Below, in pieces: positions 1 through 13,845 of a stretch of 64,000 bases of DNA. Below the pieces are notes generated by a model. It was not told the DNA's origin. It made no database searches and saw only the letters and a program-made list of their open reading frames with translations. How positions within the stretch are numbered: position 1 is the stretch's first letter; every line of letters begins with the position of its first letter. Origin of the DNA: Synanceia verrucosa (Eukaryota; Chordata; Actinopteri; Perciformes; Synanceiidae); the NCBI GenBank assembly GCA_029721515.1, contig CM056563.1, positions 24,846,954-24,910,953 of the forward strand, in the 5' to 3' direction. The position numbers and the translations under genes were made by a program.

Positions 1-127
1 GAAGCAAAAGATCCAGAGAGAAAACCAAAGGGAGGATAAGGAGTAGGAGTAGGAGGAGAAGAAGAAGAAGAAGAAGGCTTCTGGCTTTCAGGCCTTTGAG
101 CTTCAGTGGCAGGACAGAAATGTTTCT

Positions 128-2550
128 GAGGAGCCGAGGATCTGAAGATGTGAGGAGCTGAGGATATGAGGATCTGAAGATGTGAGGAGCTGAAGATATG
201 AGGAGCTGAAGATATGAGGAGCTGAAGATGTGAGGAGCTGAAGATGTGAGGAGCTGAAGATGTGAGGAGCTGAAGATGTGAGGAGCTGAAGATATGAGGA
301 GCTGAGGATATGAGGAGCTGAAGATATGAGGAGCTGAAGATGTGAGGAGCTGAAGATATGAGGAGCTGAAGATATGAGGAGCTGAGGATATGAGGAGCTG
401 AAGATATGAGGAGCTGAGGATATGAGGAGCTGAGGATATGAGGAGCTGAAGATATGAGGAGCTGAAGATATGAGGAGCTGAAGATGTGAGGAGCTGAAGA
501 TGTGAGGAGCTGAAGATGTGAGGAGCTGAGGATATGAGGAGCTGAAGATATGAGGAGCTGAGGATATGAGGAGCTGAGGATATGAGGAGCTGAAGATATG
601 AGGAGCTGAGGATATGAGGAGCTGAGGATATGAGGAGCTGAAGATATGAGGAGCTGAAGATGTGAGGAGCTGAGGATGGGAGGAGCTGAAGATGTGAGGA
701 GCTGAAGATGTGAGGAGCTGAGGATGGGAGGAGCTGAAGATGTGAGGAGCTGAAGATGTGAGGAGCTGAAGATGTGAGGAGCTGAAGATGTGAGGAGCTG
801 AAGATGTGAGGAGCTGAAGATATGAGGAGCTGAAGATGTGAGGAGCTGAGGATGTGAGGAGCTGAAGATGTGAGGAGCTGAAGATGTGAGGAGCTGAGGA
901 TGGGAGGAGCTGAAGATGTGAGGAGCTGAAGATGTGAGGAGCTGAAGATGTGAGGAGCTGAAGATGGGAGGAGCTGAAGATGTGAGGAGCTGAAGATGTG
1001 AGGAGCTGAGGATATGAGGAGCTGAAGATGTGAGGAGCTGAAGATGTGAGGAGCTGAGGATGTGAGGAGCTGAAGATATGAGGAGCTGAAGATATGAGGA
1101 GCTGAGGATATGAGGAGCTGAAGATATGAGGAGCTGAGGATATGAGGAGCTGAAGATGTGAGGAGCTGAGGATGTGAGGAGCTGAGGATATGAGGAGCTG
1201 AAGATGTGAGGAGCTGAAGATATGAGGAGCTGAAGATGTGAGGAGCTGAGGATGTGAGGAGCTGAAGATGTGAGGAGCTGAAGATGTGAGGAGCTGAGGA
1301 TATGAGGAGCTGAAGATATGAGGAGCTGAGGATGTGAGGAGCTGAAGATATGAGGAGCTGAGGATATGAGGAGCTGAAGATATGAGGAGCTGAAGATATG
1401 AGGAGCTGAAGATATGAGGAGCTGAGGATATGAGGAGCTGAAGATATGAGGAGCTGAAGATATGAGGAGCTGAGGATGTGAGGAGCTGAAGATGTGAGGA
1501 GCTGAAGATATGAGGAGCTGAAGATGTGAGGAGCTGAGGATATGAGGAGCTGAAGATATGAGGAGCTGAGGATATGAGGAGCTGAAGATATGAGGAGCTG
1601 AAGATATGAGGAGCTGAAGATGTGAGGAGCTGAGGATGTGAGGAGCTGAAGATATGAGGAGCTGAAGATGTGAGGAGCTGAGGATGTGAGGAGCTGAAGA
1701 TATGAGGAGCTGAGGATATGAGGAGCTGAAGATGTGAGGAGCTGAAGATATGAGGAGCTGAGGATATGAGGAGCTGAAGATGGGAGGAGCTGAAGATATG
1801 AGGAGCTGAAGATATGAGGAGCTGAAGATATGAGGAGCTGAGGATATGAGGAGCTGAAGATATGAGGAGCTGAAGATATGAGGAGCTGAAGATATGAGGA
1901 GCTGAAGATGTGAGGAGCTGAAGATGTGAGGAGCTGAAGATATGAGGAGCTGAAGATGTGAGGAGCTGAAGATATGAGGAGCTGAAGATATGAGGAGCTG
2001 AGGATATGAGGAGCTGAAGATGTGAGGAGCTGAAGATATGAGGAGCTGAGGATATGAGGAGCTGAAGATGGGAGGAGCTGAAGATATGAGGAGCTGAAGA
2101 TATGAGGAGCTGAGGATATGAGGAGCTGAGGATATGAGGAGCTGAAGATATGAGGAGCTGAGGATATGAGGAGCTGAAGATATGAGGAGCTGAAGATGTG
2201 AGGAGCTGAGGATGTGAGGAGCTGAAGATGGGAGGAGCTGAAGATGTGAGGAGCTGAAGATGTGAGGAGCTGAAGATATGAGGAGCTGAAGATATGAGGA
2301 GCTGAAGATGTGAGGAGCTGAAGATGTGAGGAGCTGAAGATGGGAGGAGCTGAAGATATGAGGAGCTGAAGATGTGAGGAGCTGAAGATGGGAGGAGCTG
2401 AAGATATGAGGAGCTGAAGATGTGAGGAGCTGAAGATGTGAGGAGCTGAAGATATGAGGAGCTGAAGATGTGAGGAGCTGAAGATGTGAGGAGCTGAAGA
2501 TGGGAGGAGCTGAAGATGTGAGGAGCTGAAGATATGAAGATGGGAGGATC
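128..2550. repeat. 16-bp minisatellite, about 150 copies
   Basis: Near-perfect tandem array of a 16-bp unit of the form TGAGGAGCTGARGATR. Units differ mostly at two places: AAGAT versus AGGAT, and TATG, TGTG or TGGG. The mix of variants along the array suggests repeated unequal exchange or slippage. Because 16 is not a multiple of 3 and the unit contains TGA, no frame stays open, so this is not coding. The array starts close to the left edge, after a purine-rich stretch. Confidence 0.95.
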
Positions 2551-5191
2551 TGCTGATTGTGGAGCTGGTTGTTGCTTTGATGTGAAGCTCCTCAGATCAG
2601 TTTCTGCTTTACACCAGCTGTGCCTTCTCTCTCAGTGTCCTGACCTCAGATCTGAGCTGCAGTTTTTCACAAACAGGTGACAGTTGTTATCAATAATCAA
2701 TACAAAGCAGGATGTGTATATAAAGTCTATGCTTATTATGGGATGCACTGATGTATCAGCATGACGACATGAAGCCATCAGAAACACTGTGCTGGACTGA
2801 AGTCAGGGGTCATGAATATTTAAAGGCACAACATTTAAATTATAGAAATGATTTAAAGGGCACAGCAGCAGGATGGACAGCACTGGGGTGTGTGCATGTA
2901 AATGGAAATATTAGTGATTATGCTGCATCAGTTAAGACTGTTTTGTGATGTTTTAAGTGATTTTGATGAAGGACCGTCAGTGAAGTTCAGTGATGTGATT
3001 TAATGATTTAAATGAGGATTTATTTTGTGAACAGTCTAAACTCTCATGTGTCAAATGATATGAATCGGTGCATCCGGCTCGTTTGACCTGTGGAGCGTCT
3101 TCATCCTGTCCTCTTACTTGAAACCTGTCATCGTTGCCATCAGCCCAGATACCTTATCACCTCACACCCAAACCAGCCCCGTCATTTAGGTTTTAATACC
3201 TTTTTCCTTTATTATTATCCATCCAAAAGACAGCAAAGAGACTTGAATATGCAGGATATTTAAGGGAAAAACTCTGAATGTTATACTCTATCCCTGGTGC
3301 TGTCTTCGGGTCAAAAGATGGACATTATTTTCCTGCAATTATAAAATTTGAAATGCTTTCAAAACATCATCATAACTCGACTTTTACATTAAACCAACAA
3401 ATGGTACTCTGATCTCTACGGAAGCCCTAAGGGGCCATAGTTTAACTTTTTAAACACTGTTTTCTTGTGATATTTTTTTTCTTTTTATTTCACATGAAAA
3501 ATAAAAAATAGTTAAATAAAGAGTGTTAAACCATGGCCTTTTAGGGCTTCCATAGATCTCAGCATGGATTAGAAATATTTAAAAAAATGTCAATATCTGA
3601 GGGTTTTTGGGTCAAAAAAAAAGCTAAATTAGTTATATTGGCCACAAATTAAAACCAAATACATTTAAAACTTGAGCTGGAACGACACTGGCTGAAATTG
3701 GTTTATTACAGAATTGAGTGATAATATACTGTATGTTTTGTTCTTTACACACTCGTAAAAGATGCTCGGGAAGACAAGAAGAAGGTTCATGGATAAATCT
3801 GAGCTGTCTGGGTTTGGACACAGATCTTCTGTAGATAAGCTTAGAGTGGATAATTTCATACATGTTCTGTTTTTCCATGTACGAAACAAAAATAAAACCT
3901 CAGTATTGGTGAAAACTTTTTTTGAAAGTCCACATTATGAGGCTGTGAGCAAAGTGTGAACCTGCACTGTTCTGTTGCATCAGAGCTTTGACGTTTTTAG
4001 ACTCTTCTTTTGGCACTTTAATGTCTTTTCTCTGGTTAATCTGAATCTTTTTGCATCCCCTCTGTTGTGTTCGGTGGCTGATGTGAGAATGAGATGGGAA
4101 CATGGTGTCAGCAGTTAAACTGTGAACGGTGAGTCTGTAGCGCTGGTTTAAAACCGATGGATGAGGTTAAACTGAGTCTAAAAATGTGTTTTCAAACAAA
4201 ATAAACTGTGTTAATTGCTCTGAGGAGCTGTATTGCCTGACTTTGCACAGAGCTGGGCTAGCTGTTTGTTCCCAGTCTTAAATGCTAAGCTAAGCTAAGC
4301 TAAGCTAAGCTAAGCTAACCACTTCCTGACTGGCAAGCACAGACTGTGTGAATCAGCTCCATGCTCCAGTGATGGTGCGTGTGGATTAACCAGGATCAGA
4401 TACATCCTGTTAATCCCTCTAAAGGAGTGTGACCTCTGACCCCACCAACAGGAAGTGGAATCCCCCAATCAGCGTCAAGGATGCTGTCAGAGGACGCCGT
4501 CCTGCAGCAACCATCAGAAACAAAACCACACGACGCACCACAGAGAATAATAACGACTAAAAAGTTCAAATAAAGGACTGAGTTCATTTGAGAAGTGTAA
4601 AGGACTGTGTGTTTCCTGTCTCATGATGATCACTTGATCTGAATAAAGATAAAATGTGCTGGAGTTTTATTCTGTTGCGTTCATGTGCAGAAAAGGAATA
4701 AAGGAAAATTTAAATGCAACTGTAAACATAAATATTTGTTTTTTTTTTACACATTGTGGTGCAGTTTATTTGTGAATAATTTTTGGAGAAAGTTGACACT
4801 ATTTCTATTCTTCACAATCGATAAAAAAAATAATTATAGCAGCCATGATGACGCAATCAGCACATTTTCTATTTTCTGTGGATTGCAATTCGAACTAATT
4901 GTTCTCTATAGAGAAATCCTAATTTATATCCATCACTTAACTCAAATCCCAACACAGAACTGAGACAATTTTATTGCTTAAAATCTGACAAAACAAAAAC
5001 ATATTGATGTTTAGTGATGCTGTTAAATGTCTGTTTATGTCATATATCACTACATACTATATCAAATTTGTGTTAGTTATTTATGTTATATATTAATAGT
5101 CTCAATGCATAAACACTGTTGGCTATACTTGGTGACTTTGGTGCTGTTTAAAACGCACTGTCACTTTGCTTTGAATTTGTACTTCTATGTT

Positions 5192-5251
<60 letters not shown>

Positions 5252-5640
5252 TCTCTGTTCATCTGCATTTACCTTAGCCCTTTTGCTGCTGAGTGGGCAT
5301 CAATGAAGACTTATCTTATTTTATCTTATCTTTACATTAGTTCTGTTAATGAACACAGCAGCATAGCAAACTCATTCATGTATAAGATAAGATAAACCTT
5401 TACTTGATTTTTTTTTTATAATTAAACCTGTAATTGTAGCGAATAAAAATTAAATTGGAGCTGCTCATTCATCTCATTTTTAGCAATGATACATTAAGTA
5501 ATTCATTAGCCACCTCCCAAATGCACCGTTTTATCACATTCTACAGATCTTTCATATTTCCGTGAGTACCTGAAGGCATCACAAGCCTCTGGTAATCCAT
5601 CACGTCTAGTCTGAAGACACGCCCCCGACACTGACCACCG
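2551..5640. other. Intergenic, no gene recognised
   Basis: AT-rich sequence with only short open frames that resemble no protein family I know. It contains a short (TAAGC)n tract near 4284-4318 and a (TA)n microsatellite at about 5197-5247. Fragments such as ATAAGATAAGATAAA near 5380 resemble tails of dispersed fish elements. No RNA gene or clear promoter was seen before the nde1 promoter at about 5.64 kb. Confidence 0.6.
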
Positions 5641-5962
5641 TACTCTGATTGGATATTAATCATGATCCCGCCTATCATCGCTTGATTGACAGCCAGTTGA
5701 CAAATTAAAAGAGGCGATGAGTCTCTCCTCTAACTTCTGATTGGTCAATCGGTCTGGACAATATCAATGGCAACTTGTATTGTTCGATGTCTTCCCAAGA
5801 CAGTTGCAACTTTACGGTTCCCAACCGGGAGAAACTCTTTAAATAGTTTTATTGAACTGGTCGCCTGTAAAGTTAACCGACAAAACATTGGCCGGTTGAT
5901 TTACCGGCACACGAAGGGATTAAATCGACTAATATTCCGTCGAACGAAGCCAACCGTTGATC
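5640..5962 (+). promoter_or_regulatory. nde1: Probable nde1 promoter and non-coding first exon
   Basis: Two inverted CCAAT motifs (ATTGG) lie near 5648 and 5739. Downstream, the sequence becomes richer in CG dinucleotides and ends at a consensus splice donor, GATC followed by GTAAGTTA, at 5962/5963. The first coding exon of nde1 has a usable acceptor (GACCACAG) ending at 6647. The simplest reading is a non-coding exon ending at 5962 spliced to an exon beginning at 6648. The transcription start was not resolved, and no TATA box is evident. Confidence 0.5.
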
Positions 5963-6701
5963 GTAAGTTATAGCTGTTATGTTTGTCTCAGCTGGGATTT
6001 AAACGGTTAACGCTAAACTCCGTTAGCTGAACTAGCTAACTTATTAATATTCATCAAGCTAAGGACATTGTTATGTCTAGAACTTTCTTATGCTGTGTTG
6101 TCTGAGCTTTGCTCTTAGTAGCTCGATCTGATCACCTGTCGTGCTGCTAATGATATTACCGTTATCTTTCAGGCAGCCTAAGTTCCCCTTTTTACTTCAG
6201 CTTGCTCTCACCAGACTCCCGTCTATAACTTGTCTATTTTTTTTACGAGCTATATTTTTACCGAATTTAATCAAATATAAAGACATTGTATGACTCGATA
6301 TAATTTTACTTTTTAATTCGGCATGCATTCGGTGTTAAAAAAAACATTTAATATAACAATAATAAACATAATGGCTTGATTATTTCCCCATTATCTCCCC
6401 TAAGAGCACCGGTAACACTGTGATTGACTGGAGAAAACTTGATTTCATCTGAAACACAGTGCTACTTGATGCTTCATTTATTTGCCGAATTAACATGAAC
6501 ATGTTAATGAATCGTGTGAAATTACGTCTTGTAATAATTAACAATTTTCTATTAAGCGGTGTGAAGGTTAAGAAAAATGCCCCGATTTCTCAACGGAGTC
6601 CCTACTGACCGGAACTTGCCTGATTGCTTTGTTTTAATTGACCACAGAGCAGTGAAGGGGAGTGACCGGAGGCTCAGCTCTCCGCCTGACCTGGGCTGGA
6701 G

Positions 6702-9700
6702 ATGGGGGATCCGGAGGCTGCAGAGTTTGGGTCCCTGGAGGAGGAGCTGGAGTACTGGAAGGAGCAGGCAGCCAGGAACCAGCAGAGGTGAGTCCTCCTC
6801 CTCTGGGACGAGCACCTGAACACAACACGCTTGAATAACGTAATACATCTTGTGCTAATAACAGAATAGTTTTATTGAACCTCTACTGGGGGAAATTAAC
6901 TTGTCAGAGCAGCGTAAACAAGCTATAGTAGGGGAAAAATAATAAGCAACAATAATGAAATAAAATAATAAATATTAATAATAAGAAATATTCACAGCCT
7001 GTACTAAAAAAAGAAAAATAAATATATCTATTTCCTGTTTTTATTTATGCTTTGATAACTCATATATATAATATGATAATAATAACAATATATAATATAA
7101 TCTTGTGTGGGTTTCCAGTACACAGTGTGTATGTGCACAGTGATGAAGAAATAATAATAATAATAATCATCTTTCTAGACTTCTGGGGCTCAGTAATAAT
7201 GTCTAGAAGAAATAATCAAAACTCTTCCACTAGCAGACCCTCCAGCAGTGAGCCTGGACGTGTTTTCCTGTTAAACACATTTCCTGTCAGGTTTAATCGA
7301 TCAGGACCGGAGCTTCCTGTGGTGGGAAAGTGGTCGTTGGTCTGATGTTTTTCGTGTGATTACTGTGTTTTTCCTGAATAACGTGGTGCGTTTGTGTGCA
7401 GCGCTGAGGAGGCCCAGGAGGAGCTGCAGGAGTTCCAGCTGATGAGTCGGGACTACGAGGTGGAGCTGGAGACGGAGCTGAAGCAGTGCGAGGGACGAAA
7501 CCGTGAGCTGCTCTCCGCCAACAACCGCCTGCGCATGGAGCTGGAAAACTACAAGGTACAGAGGGAAGTGATGAGATGTGGAGAGACGGACTGCTCCTTT
7601 AATTCGTCCTGTGGAGCCTCAGTGAAGGGTCAGATCAGACGACCCTTTATTCAACATGAATAGAACTGACATGTTCGTTATTCAAGCTAAACATTTCTCT
7701 TCCTGGGCAGCATCTATATTCTATACACTGTTTTTTTTTACTTTATTCTACCTTAGTTTTATTTTTATTCTATTTTTGAGCCTGGCTTTGTTTCTCTCTT
7801 TTTATGTTGTTGCCATCATGTTATCTTTGCTGCTGTAGGATTAATAAAGGTTTATTTTATCTTACATAAAAAAACAGTGAGAGAAGGTTATCGAGTAGAA
7901 AAATATGTCAAAATAAGTAAACCAGTGTGTGTGTGTGGGACTGAAAGGCAAATGCAGAGAGTGTAAATGAAGACATGTTTTAATAAATATGAGAGAGAAG
8001 TTCATGTTAATAACATCTAAAACATGTCACCGGCCTGTTTGAAGTGGTTTCCACTGGATCAGCTGATGCTGGATCAGTTTTCTGTGCTGCCCCGGTCCCT
8101 CCGGTCCTCACAGAGGACTGATTGAGAACCAGCTGATCTGACTGTGTCTGCAGGGGATGGCAGATCTTTCTAGAACAGTCTCAGTCTGTCCTTTAAAAAT
8201 ATCTGAATAAAAAGTTTCTGTGGTGAAGCTGCTTTCTGCTGCGGCACCAAACAAGCTGAACAAATGAGGATTATTAGTAGAACAGAACAGAATAGAACAG
8301 AATAGATCTTTATTGTCCTTAAACAAAGAACGAGAGTTCAGCAGCACGACACTCCCATGAAATGAACAATATAGGGCATGTAAAAATAGACTAAAAATTG
8401 AGTTAGTATTGTGGAAAAATCTGGAAAAAAAATAATATGACAGTTATACTTTTACAAAAATCTAATCTTCCACCATTTTAATTAAATTCAGATATTCTTA
8501 ATAATTAAACTGCTGTCCAGCTGGTTTCCCACATCACTAAATCATCCAGTGAAATGTCCGTAACATGTTCAGTTTTCTATGCTAAATGTATAAAGTAAAT
8601 GATGCGTAATGATGCTGTAGTCATCAGGTCAGTGTGTGCAGTAGTGAAAAAGTTCAGTTTATGTGACGTTACCTCTTTTATCGATCATGTTTTAAGGCCT
8701 TCATGTATTGTGATGTCATTACTTCTGTAATACTGAAACTAATATTTGGGCGGAATAAAACTAGCAGACTTAATTAAATGTAACATGAAATAACACAGTA
8801 TAACATAATGTAATATTGCTGCTTGTTTTGAACCTTGGTGACGTCTTGGTGTTTCTGCTTCCTGTCCTGAAAGGAGAGGTACGAGGTGCAGCACTCAGAG
8901 GCCCAGCGGCAGATCTGCAGTCTGGAGGGCGACTTGGCCGAGACGACGGCCGTCAGAGACCAGCTGCACAAGTACATCAGGGAGCTGGAGCAGGCCAACG
9001 ACGACCTGGAGAGGACCAAGAGGTCAGAGGTCACAGCAGAGGTCACAGCAGAGGTCACAGCAGAGGTCACAGCAGAGGTCACAGCAGGGTCAGCCTGACG
9101 TCACTGAAAGGCTATTTATATTTACTTATATTACTTATTATTATGAGCTTGTTCATGCTGCTGTAACAGGTGAATTACCACTGATGGGGATCAATAGAAA
9201 ATATAGATAGATAGCCTTTATCGTCCCGTAGGGAAATTTGTCTTCACAGACTGTCACGATACTCAGCGCCATGCCCAAACATCACCAACACTGATCAGTA
9301 TGAATACACACAATGCACACTATTACAAGAATAAACATCAACAACAACACTCAGGAGAGCTGAGTCCATACAGGCTTATTGGGGGAGGTTATTCAGTGCA
9401 GAGCTGGCAGACGGGACAAAGCTGAAGCGCACCCGTCTCCACCTCAGGGTCCTGTATCTACGCCCAGTTTGACATCAGACGTAAACCAGCAAGCCTGGAG
9501 AAAAACAAAACTACATAATAAATATAAAGACTAAAGCGGTGTGGCCGTATGATTATCAGGACTGAGAACGTGTTTTTCCAGCTTTATGAAGGTTTGGCGG
9601 TTCGTTTCAGGGCCACCATCATGTCGCTGGAGGACTTTGAGCAGAGGATGAACCAGGTGATCGAGAGGAACGCCTTCCTGGAGAGCGAGCTGGACGAGAA

Positions 9701-11002
9701 GGAGAACCTGCTGGAGTCGGTCCAGAGGCTGAAGGACGAGGCCAGAGGTGAGCGAGGATGATGTGAAGCACACGTTTCTGCTCAGGAGTGACAGCAAATA
9801 AGTGGAATTTAACCTCTCCACCAAAATATCTGTTTGTTTTTTTGTTAAACAGTAAATTTAAAAAGTCCTGGATAACAGCAGTAGTTCTGTTTATCATTAA
9901 AGATATCATGTTGGTTAAAGAGTTTGCAAAGAACAAGAAGAGGAAACTTAATCTGTTTGTTTTATAGCTAACTGTTGTTTGTTTGTTTGTTTGTTTGTGT
10001 GTCAGACCTCAGACAGGAGCTGGCTGTGCAGCAGAAGCAGCAGGTTCAGGACAGGAAGCCTTCCTCCACCTCAGCTGCTCCACCCTCTCCTCCCCTCACC
10101 CCACCGGACAGACGTCCTGAGGACAGAACCACGTCTCCGTCCTCTCAGCAGCCCGTCCTCTCCACCCCCTCCGTCCTCTCCACCACTCCATCCAGACCTC
10201 CAGCCTCAGCAGAGTCCTTCAGCACCAGCAGAGGTCTGCTCACGTGTTGTTGTTGTTGTTGTAGTTATCGTCTTTTGTTGTTGTTGTTGTCTTGACTCTT
10301 TGTCTCGGCAGGTGAAAGCCTCTCGGCGACTCCTCTCACCACGTCGGCGAGGATCTCAGCTCTGAACATCGTCGGGGAGCTGCTGAGGAAAGTCGGGGTG
10401 AGAAGCAGCAGGTTCAGTTCTTCCTGAGTCTCAGGACAGGAACAGGAAGTGGTTGTGTTGAAACTAAACTGAACTGGTTTCCTCTCAGAACCTGGAGTCC
10501 AAGCTGGCGTCGTGTCGGGAGTTCACTCAGAGCCAGGCGTCGAGCCGCCGAGGCCTCGCCGCCGGGCAGGGGGCGCCGTCGGACCAGAACTCCTCAGAGA
10601 CGCTTCCCACCAACGGCCTCTACAGCAAGGGGTGAGCAGGTCAGCAGTACACACAGTACTGCAGTACACTGTGGTAGTAGTACTGCTGTTTGAGTGAAAA
10701 GAGACGAGCCACAGAATGAAGACAGGAACAGGAAGTCAGCTTCACAATAAAAAATATCTGTCTGATCATCATTTTAACGTCCACTCAGGTTTCCTGGGTC
10801 AGCAGTAAAATATAAAGTAGTAACACATGGAGCTTCAAAGTAGAAGTACTTCAACATGTGATGTTTTTCTACTGATAGATACATTTTATTTGAAGTGTTG
10901 CTTTTTCTGTTTGGTCTCTAGTTGAGTCACTGAATGTTTGTCGTCTCGTAAAGGTTGGTGAAGAGGTTGGACTTCGGATCTGGACCCAAACTGCTGCTGT
11001 GA
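6702..11002 (+). CDS. nde1: NudE neurodevelopment protein 1 (NDE1), eight coding exons
   Basis: NDE1 is a dynein/LIS1-binding coiled-coil scaffold acting at centrosomes, kinetochores and in neuronal migration. Coding exons: 6702-6787, 7402-7555, 8874-9022, 9611-9747, 10006-10233, 10312-10397, 10489-10631 and 10954-11002. All have GT-AG ends and phases that close, giving 343 residues against about 335-346 in mammals. The long N-terminal coiled coil (about residues 8-190) carries NudE signatures such as KYIRELEQANDDLER, TIMSLEDFEQR and IERNAFLESELDEKENLL. A Pro/Ser/Thr-rich linker follows, then the conserved ARISALNIVGELLRKVG block and LESKLASCR. The start ATG is the first in frame before the conserved EELEYWKEQA helix. 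The gene converges on the myosin, as NDE1 does on MYH11 in mammals. NDEL1 is the alternative; synteny favours NDE1. Confidence 0.93.
9023..9090. repeat. 12-bp tandem repeat abutting an nde1 splice donor
   Basis: Five copies of a 12-bp unit (GAGGTCACAGCA) begin within about 8 bases of the nde1 exon-3 donor (AAGAG, then GTCAGA). Each unit carries an AG|GTCACA string resembling the real donor. The array stays open in the exon's reading frame, so use of a downstream copy would add a repetitive peptide. Confidence 0.8.
9185..9500. repeat. Degraded dispersed element
   Basis: The string CTTTATCGTCCCGTAGGGAAATTTGTCTTC-type sequence, followed by compositionally distinct DNA, resembles 3' ends of fish non-LTR elements. 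Similar CTTTATT-GTCC stretches occur near 8300, 26340, 42100 and 47130. No coding remnant can be read. The family assignment is tentative. Confidence 0.35.
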
Positions 11003-13560
11003 GCCTGAACCCTGGTCCTGGTCTTGATCCTGGTCCTGATCCTGGTCCTGATCCTGGTCCTGGTCCTGGTCCTGGTCTTGATCCTGGTCCTGGTCCTGAC
11101 CTTGGTCCTGCATCCTGGATCCAGACAGTCTCACTGGGACATGCTAGGATGCAAATGGACAGATGGATACAGTTGCTATGGATACTATGGGATGTCTGTT
11201 ACTGGCTCCAGTCACACTGTCACTGTTTGTTTGTTTGTTTGTTTGTTTGTTTGTTAGCAGCACTGGACTTGCTGCTCCTCACCTTCACAATAATATTCAC
11301 TTCCTGTTAGAGTTCATATTTAACAGTTTAGTTCCCAAAAATAACTAAACTAAAATAACATCTGTAAACATGATCATCCTCAGGTGGATTTAACCTTTTC
11401 AAAGCTCTTTTTAATATCAGATTATTTTCTGACACTTTTTATCCACGTTTTTTTTTTTTTTCTGAGAATTTAACTTTTCTATTTTTAAATATCACTTTTG
11501 ATCTGTTCAGGGAACATCAGTCCTGATCTGTTGTCCTAAAAACTCTGTTAATGGTCTGATTTTAATGAAGTTTGTGCCTTTAATCTCAGAGAGAGCAGAT
11601 TCAAACACCTGGAGTCCTAAACGCTAAAGATTGACGGCAGAAAAACGTCATAATACTCACGGTTCTGCGTCTTAAAGCCTTTAATAACATGTTTTATCAG
11701 TAATTAGTGTGATGATGAAGAGATTTTTAGCCTCCTTAAACTCCAGCTTGTTGTGGTTTTGTGGCTCGTTCAGCTCCGTCTGTTCAGGAAACGTTGATCT
11801 AATCCTCTTTAAGCAGAATTATTATTAGAATTCACCTCTGAATCCTCTAATATTAGAGCCCAAAACATGACATGTCATCAAATGGAACTGAAATAGTAGA
11901 ACCAAGTGTAAAGATTACATATAGAACAGCTATAGTTTAGTAAATGTGCTGCATGAGATCATTTCAAGTTTCCTGCTTCTGGTTTTACCAGAGGAGATGA
12001 TAAAAACTATAAAAACTGGAGTAAAGCTTGAAGGGTTATTTGAGTAGAAAACAAAATAAATCGTAGTTTTAATTTGAATTAGGACAGTTTATAGTGGATT
12101 TAGAAGAGAAAAAATGAATTAAAGTGCATGAACACTTCACCCTTTTTAGGTCCACAAACAGGGGCTTAAAAAAGGCCATTATTTTGAAAATCTTTCTATG
12201 CCTGGTAGACCAGGGGTTGGGCACCACCTGGGTTTTATTCTGTTGAGTTCATGACGTTTGTGGACGTCAGGAGCTGATCGAACTTTGATATTATGGGATG
12301 GAACGAGGCTCCACTTCTGTCCGTCCAGGCGTTACTAGGCAACGTCCTCTGATAGAGGAGACATGAAAACTTCAGTGAAGGCTACGAGTGTTTTATGTTA
12401 AAAAGAACCTGTGTCAAAGGTGTTAAATGAAATGTTTTCAGCTGAAGGGTTTAATAAAATGTTTAAACACAGAGCTGCTCAGAGTCGACCTTCCTCCTGT
12501 CAAGGTCAAAGACGAAACGTTTCCTGAAAACATCAATAAAAGTTGAAACGATGAAAAGAAAAGAAGCTGGATTGAATGTGAAGAAGTGAGGCGACACCCA
12601 GAGAGCATTTGGTAGCTTTCAGTTTAATTTAGAGCAGGAAGTGGAACAAGTCGCCTTTATTCTGTGAGGTTTAAAGTCACAACAAATTTTTACTTTCACT
12701 TTGCAGATAAACAGATTCACTCCAAAATATTCTAAAAATAACTTTCTCATTTTCCAAAAAATAAACCCAGAACCCTGACGCTGTTCTGACGGTTTTCATT
12801 TGATCTGCTGCATATTTCAAAAAATATAGATTTGTGCTCCATTATCACACCATAGATCAAAATAAAAATTCTTATTTGCAATTTAGTGTTTATTTTGGAT
12901 ACTTGAAATATGAGTGGTTTATATATAAAAAAAGAACAGATGTCATTTATTTTTTAAAAATAAATAGAGTCAACTTGAGAAACGTGTTAAAAATATATTT
13001 TTTTTTATTCTGCAGCAGATGGAATATTGTTTTATTTTTGGGAAAAGTGAAACTAGGAAAACTGACTTTAAACTACCTGTCATATATGAATAAATTTAAA
13101 AAGATTAAAGTCACATAACTTATACGATACATTGATCCACAACACTGGAAATAAATGGTTTCTTCTTTTTAGCTTCACTCTTAAATTAAGACGGGAGTCA
13201 GTTTCTGCCTCTGCGTTTTATTTTGAAGGCCATTTAGTTTCACTTTTGACTTTATTTCCTTAAATAATAAAGTTTTATTTATTTAAAGCTGCTGTTTGTA
13301 GGATCAGAGTCATGTAATGACACGTAATGAAAATGATTTATAAAACATGTTCTAATAATTCAATTTTGGGGTCATTTCTTGTTAAATCAGTGAACTAATT
13401 AACATTAATTAAAATGAAGACGAGTCGTCACTCCATAAAGCTGGAAAGACGAAGGAGGAAAAATAAAATGCATAGATATGAATAATATATATAAACTACT
13501 TCAAATCCCAGAATGCACTGAGCTTCGTAGCGTTTGGATAAATTCAGCAGCTTTACTGAA
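11003..13560. other. nde1 3'UTR and convergent intergenic region
   Basis: Non-coding stretch between the nde1 stop codon and the myosin 3' end. It begins with a GGTCCTGATCCT-type hexamer repeat at 11009-11115 inside the presumed nde1 3'UTR, then a (GTTT)n tract near 11226-11252. Candidate AATAAA signals on the plus strand occur around 12055 and 12452; which one nde1 uses cannot be decided. No further gene was recognised. The 3'UTRs of the two convergent genes may approach or overlap here, as in mammals. Confidence 0.55.
11009..11115. repeat. GGTCCT/GATCCT hexamer repeat in nde1 3'UTR
   Basis: Short-period array of CCTGGT and CCTGAT hexamers starting seven bases after the nde1 stop codon. Read either way it gives simple dipeptide-repeat frames with no start context, so it is treated as untranslated repeat. 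Confidence 0.8.
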
Positions 13561-13564
13561 ACGT

Positions 13565-13570
13565 TTTATT
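13565..13570 (-). terminator. myh11: Possible polyadenylation signal of the myosin gene
   Basis: AATAAA on the minus strand about 275 bases past the myosin stop codon (13846-13848). It is the first clear hexamer found downstream. The cleavage site was not determined. Confidence 0.4.
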
Positions 13571-13845
13571 TGATTTAGCTGGAGCTCATGATCAGTGTAT
13601 TCTGAGCAAAGTAAATATGTATTTTAAAGAGCAACAAATAAATCCTTGTAGATTTAAATTTTACGTGAATATCACTTGAATTTGAACCTTTGTCATCTGA
13701 GCTTCTGTCAAATAGTTTGAAAGCATCAAATACTGGAGACGCTGGAAGCAGAAAAACAGTTTTTTTAGGTCTAAAATAATATTTAATAATATCTGGTGTT
13801 GGCTTTAGTGTCGTTGTGTTTTATCATAATAATAATTAGGACGGT

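Noticed and set aside
128..2550. Possible CRISPR-like repeat array
   Set aside because: Units are contiguous 16-mers with no unique spacers, in a eukaryotic sequence.
5027..5395. 122-residue plus-strand frame with a run of IY residues
   Set aside because: Driven by the (TA)n microsatellite at 5197-5247 and low-complexity AT-rich DNA.
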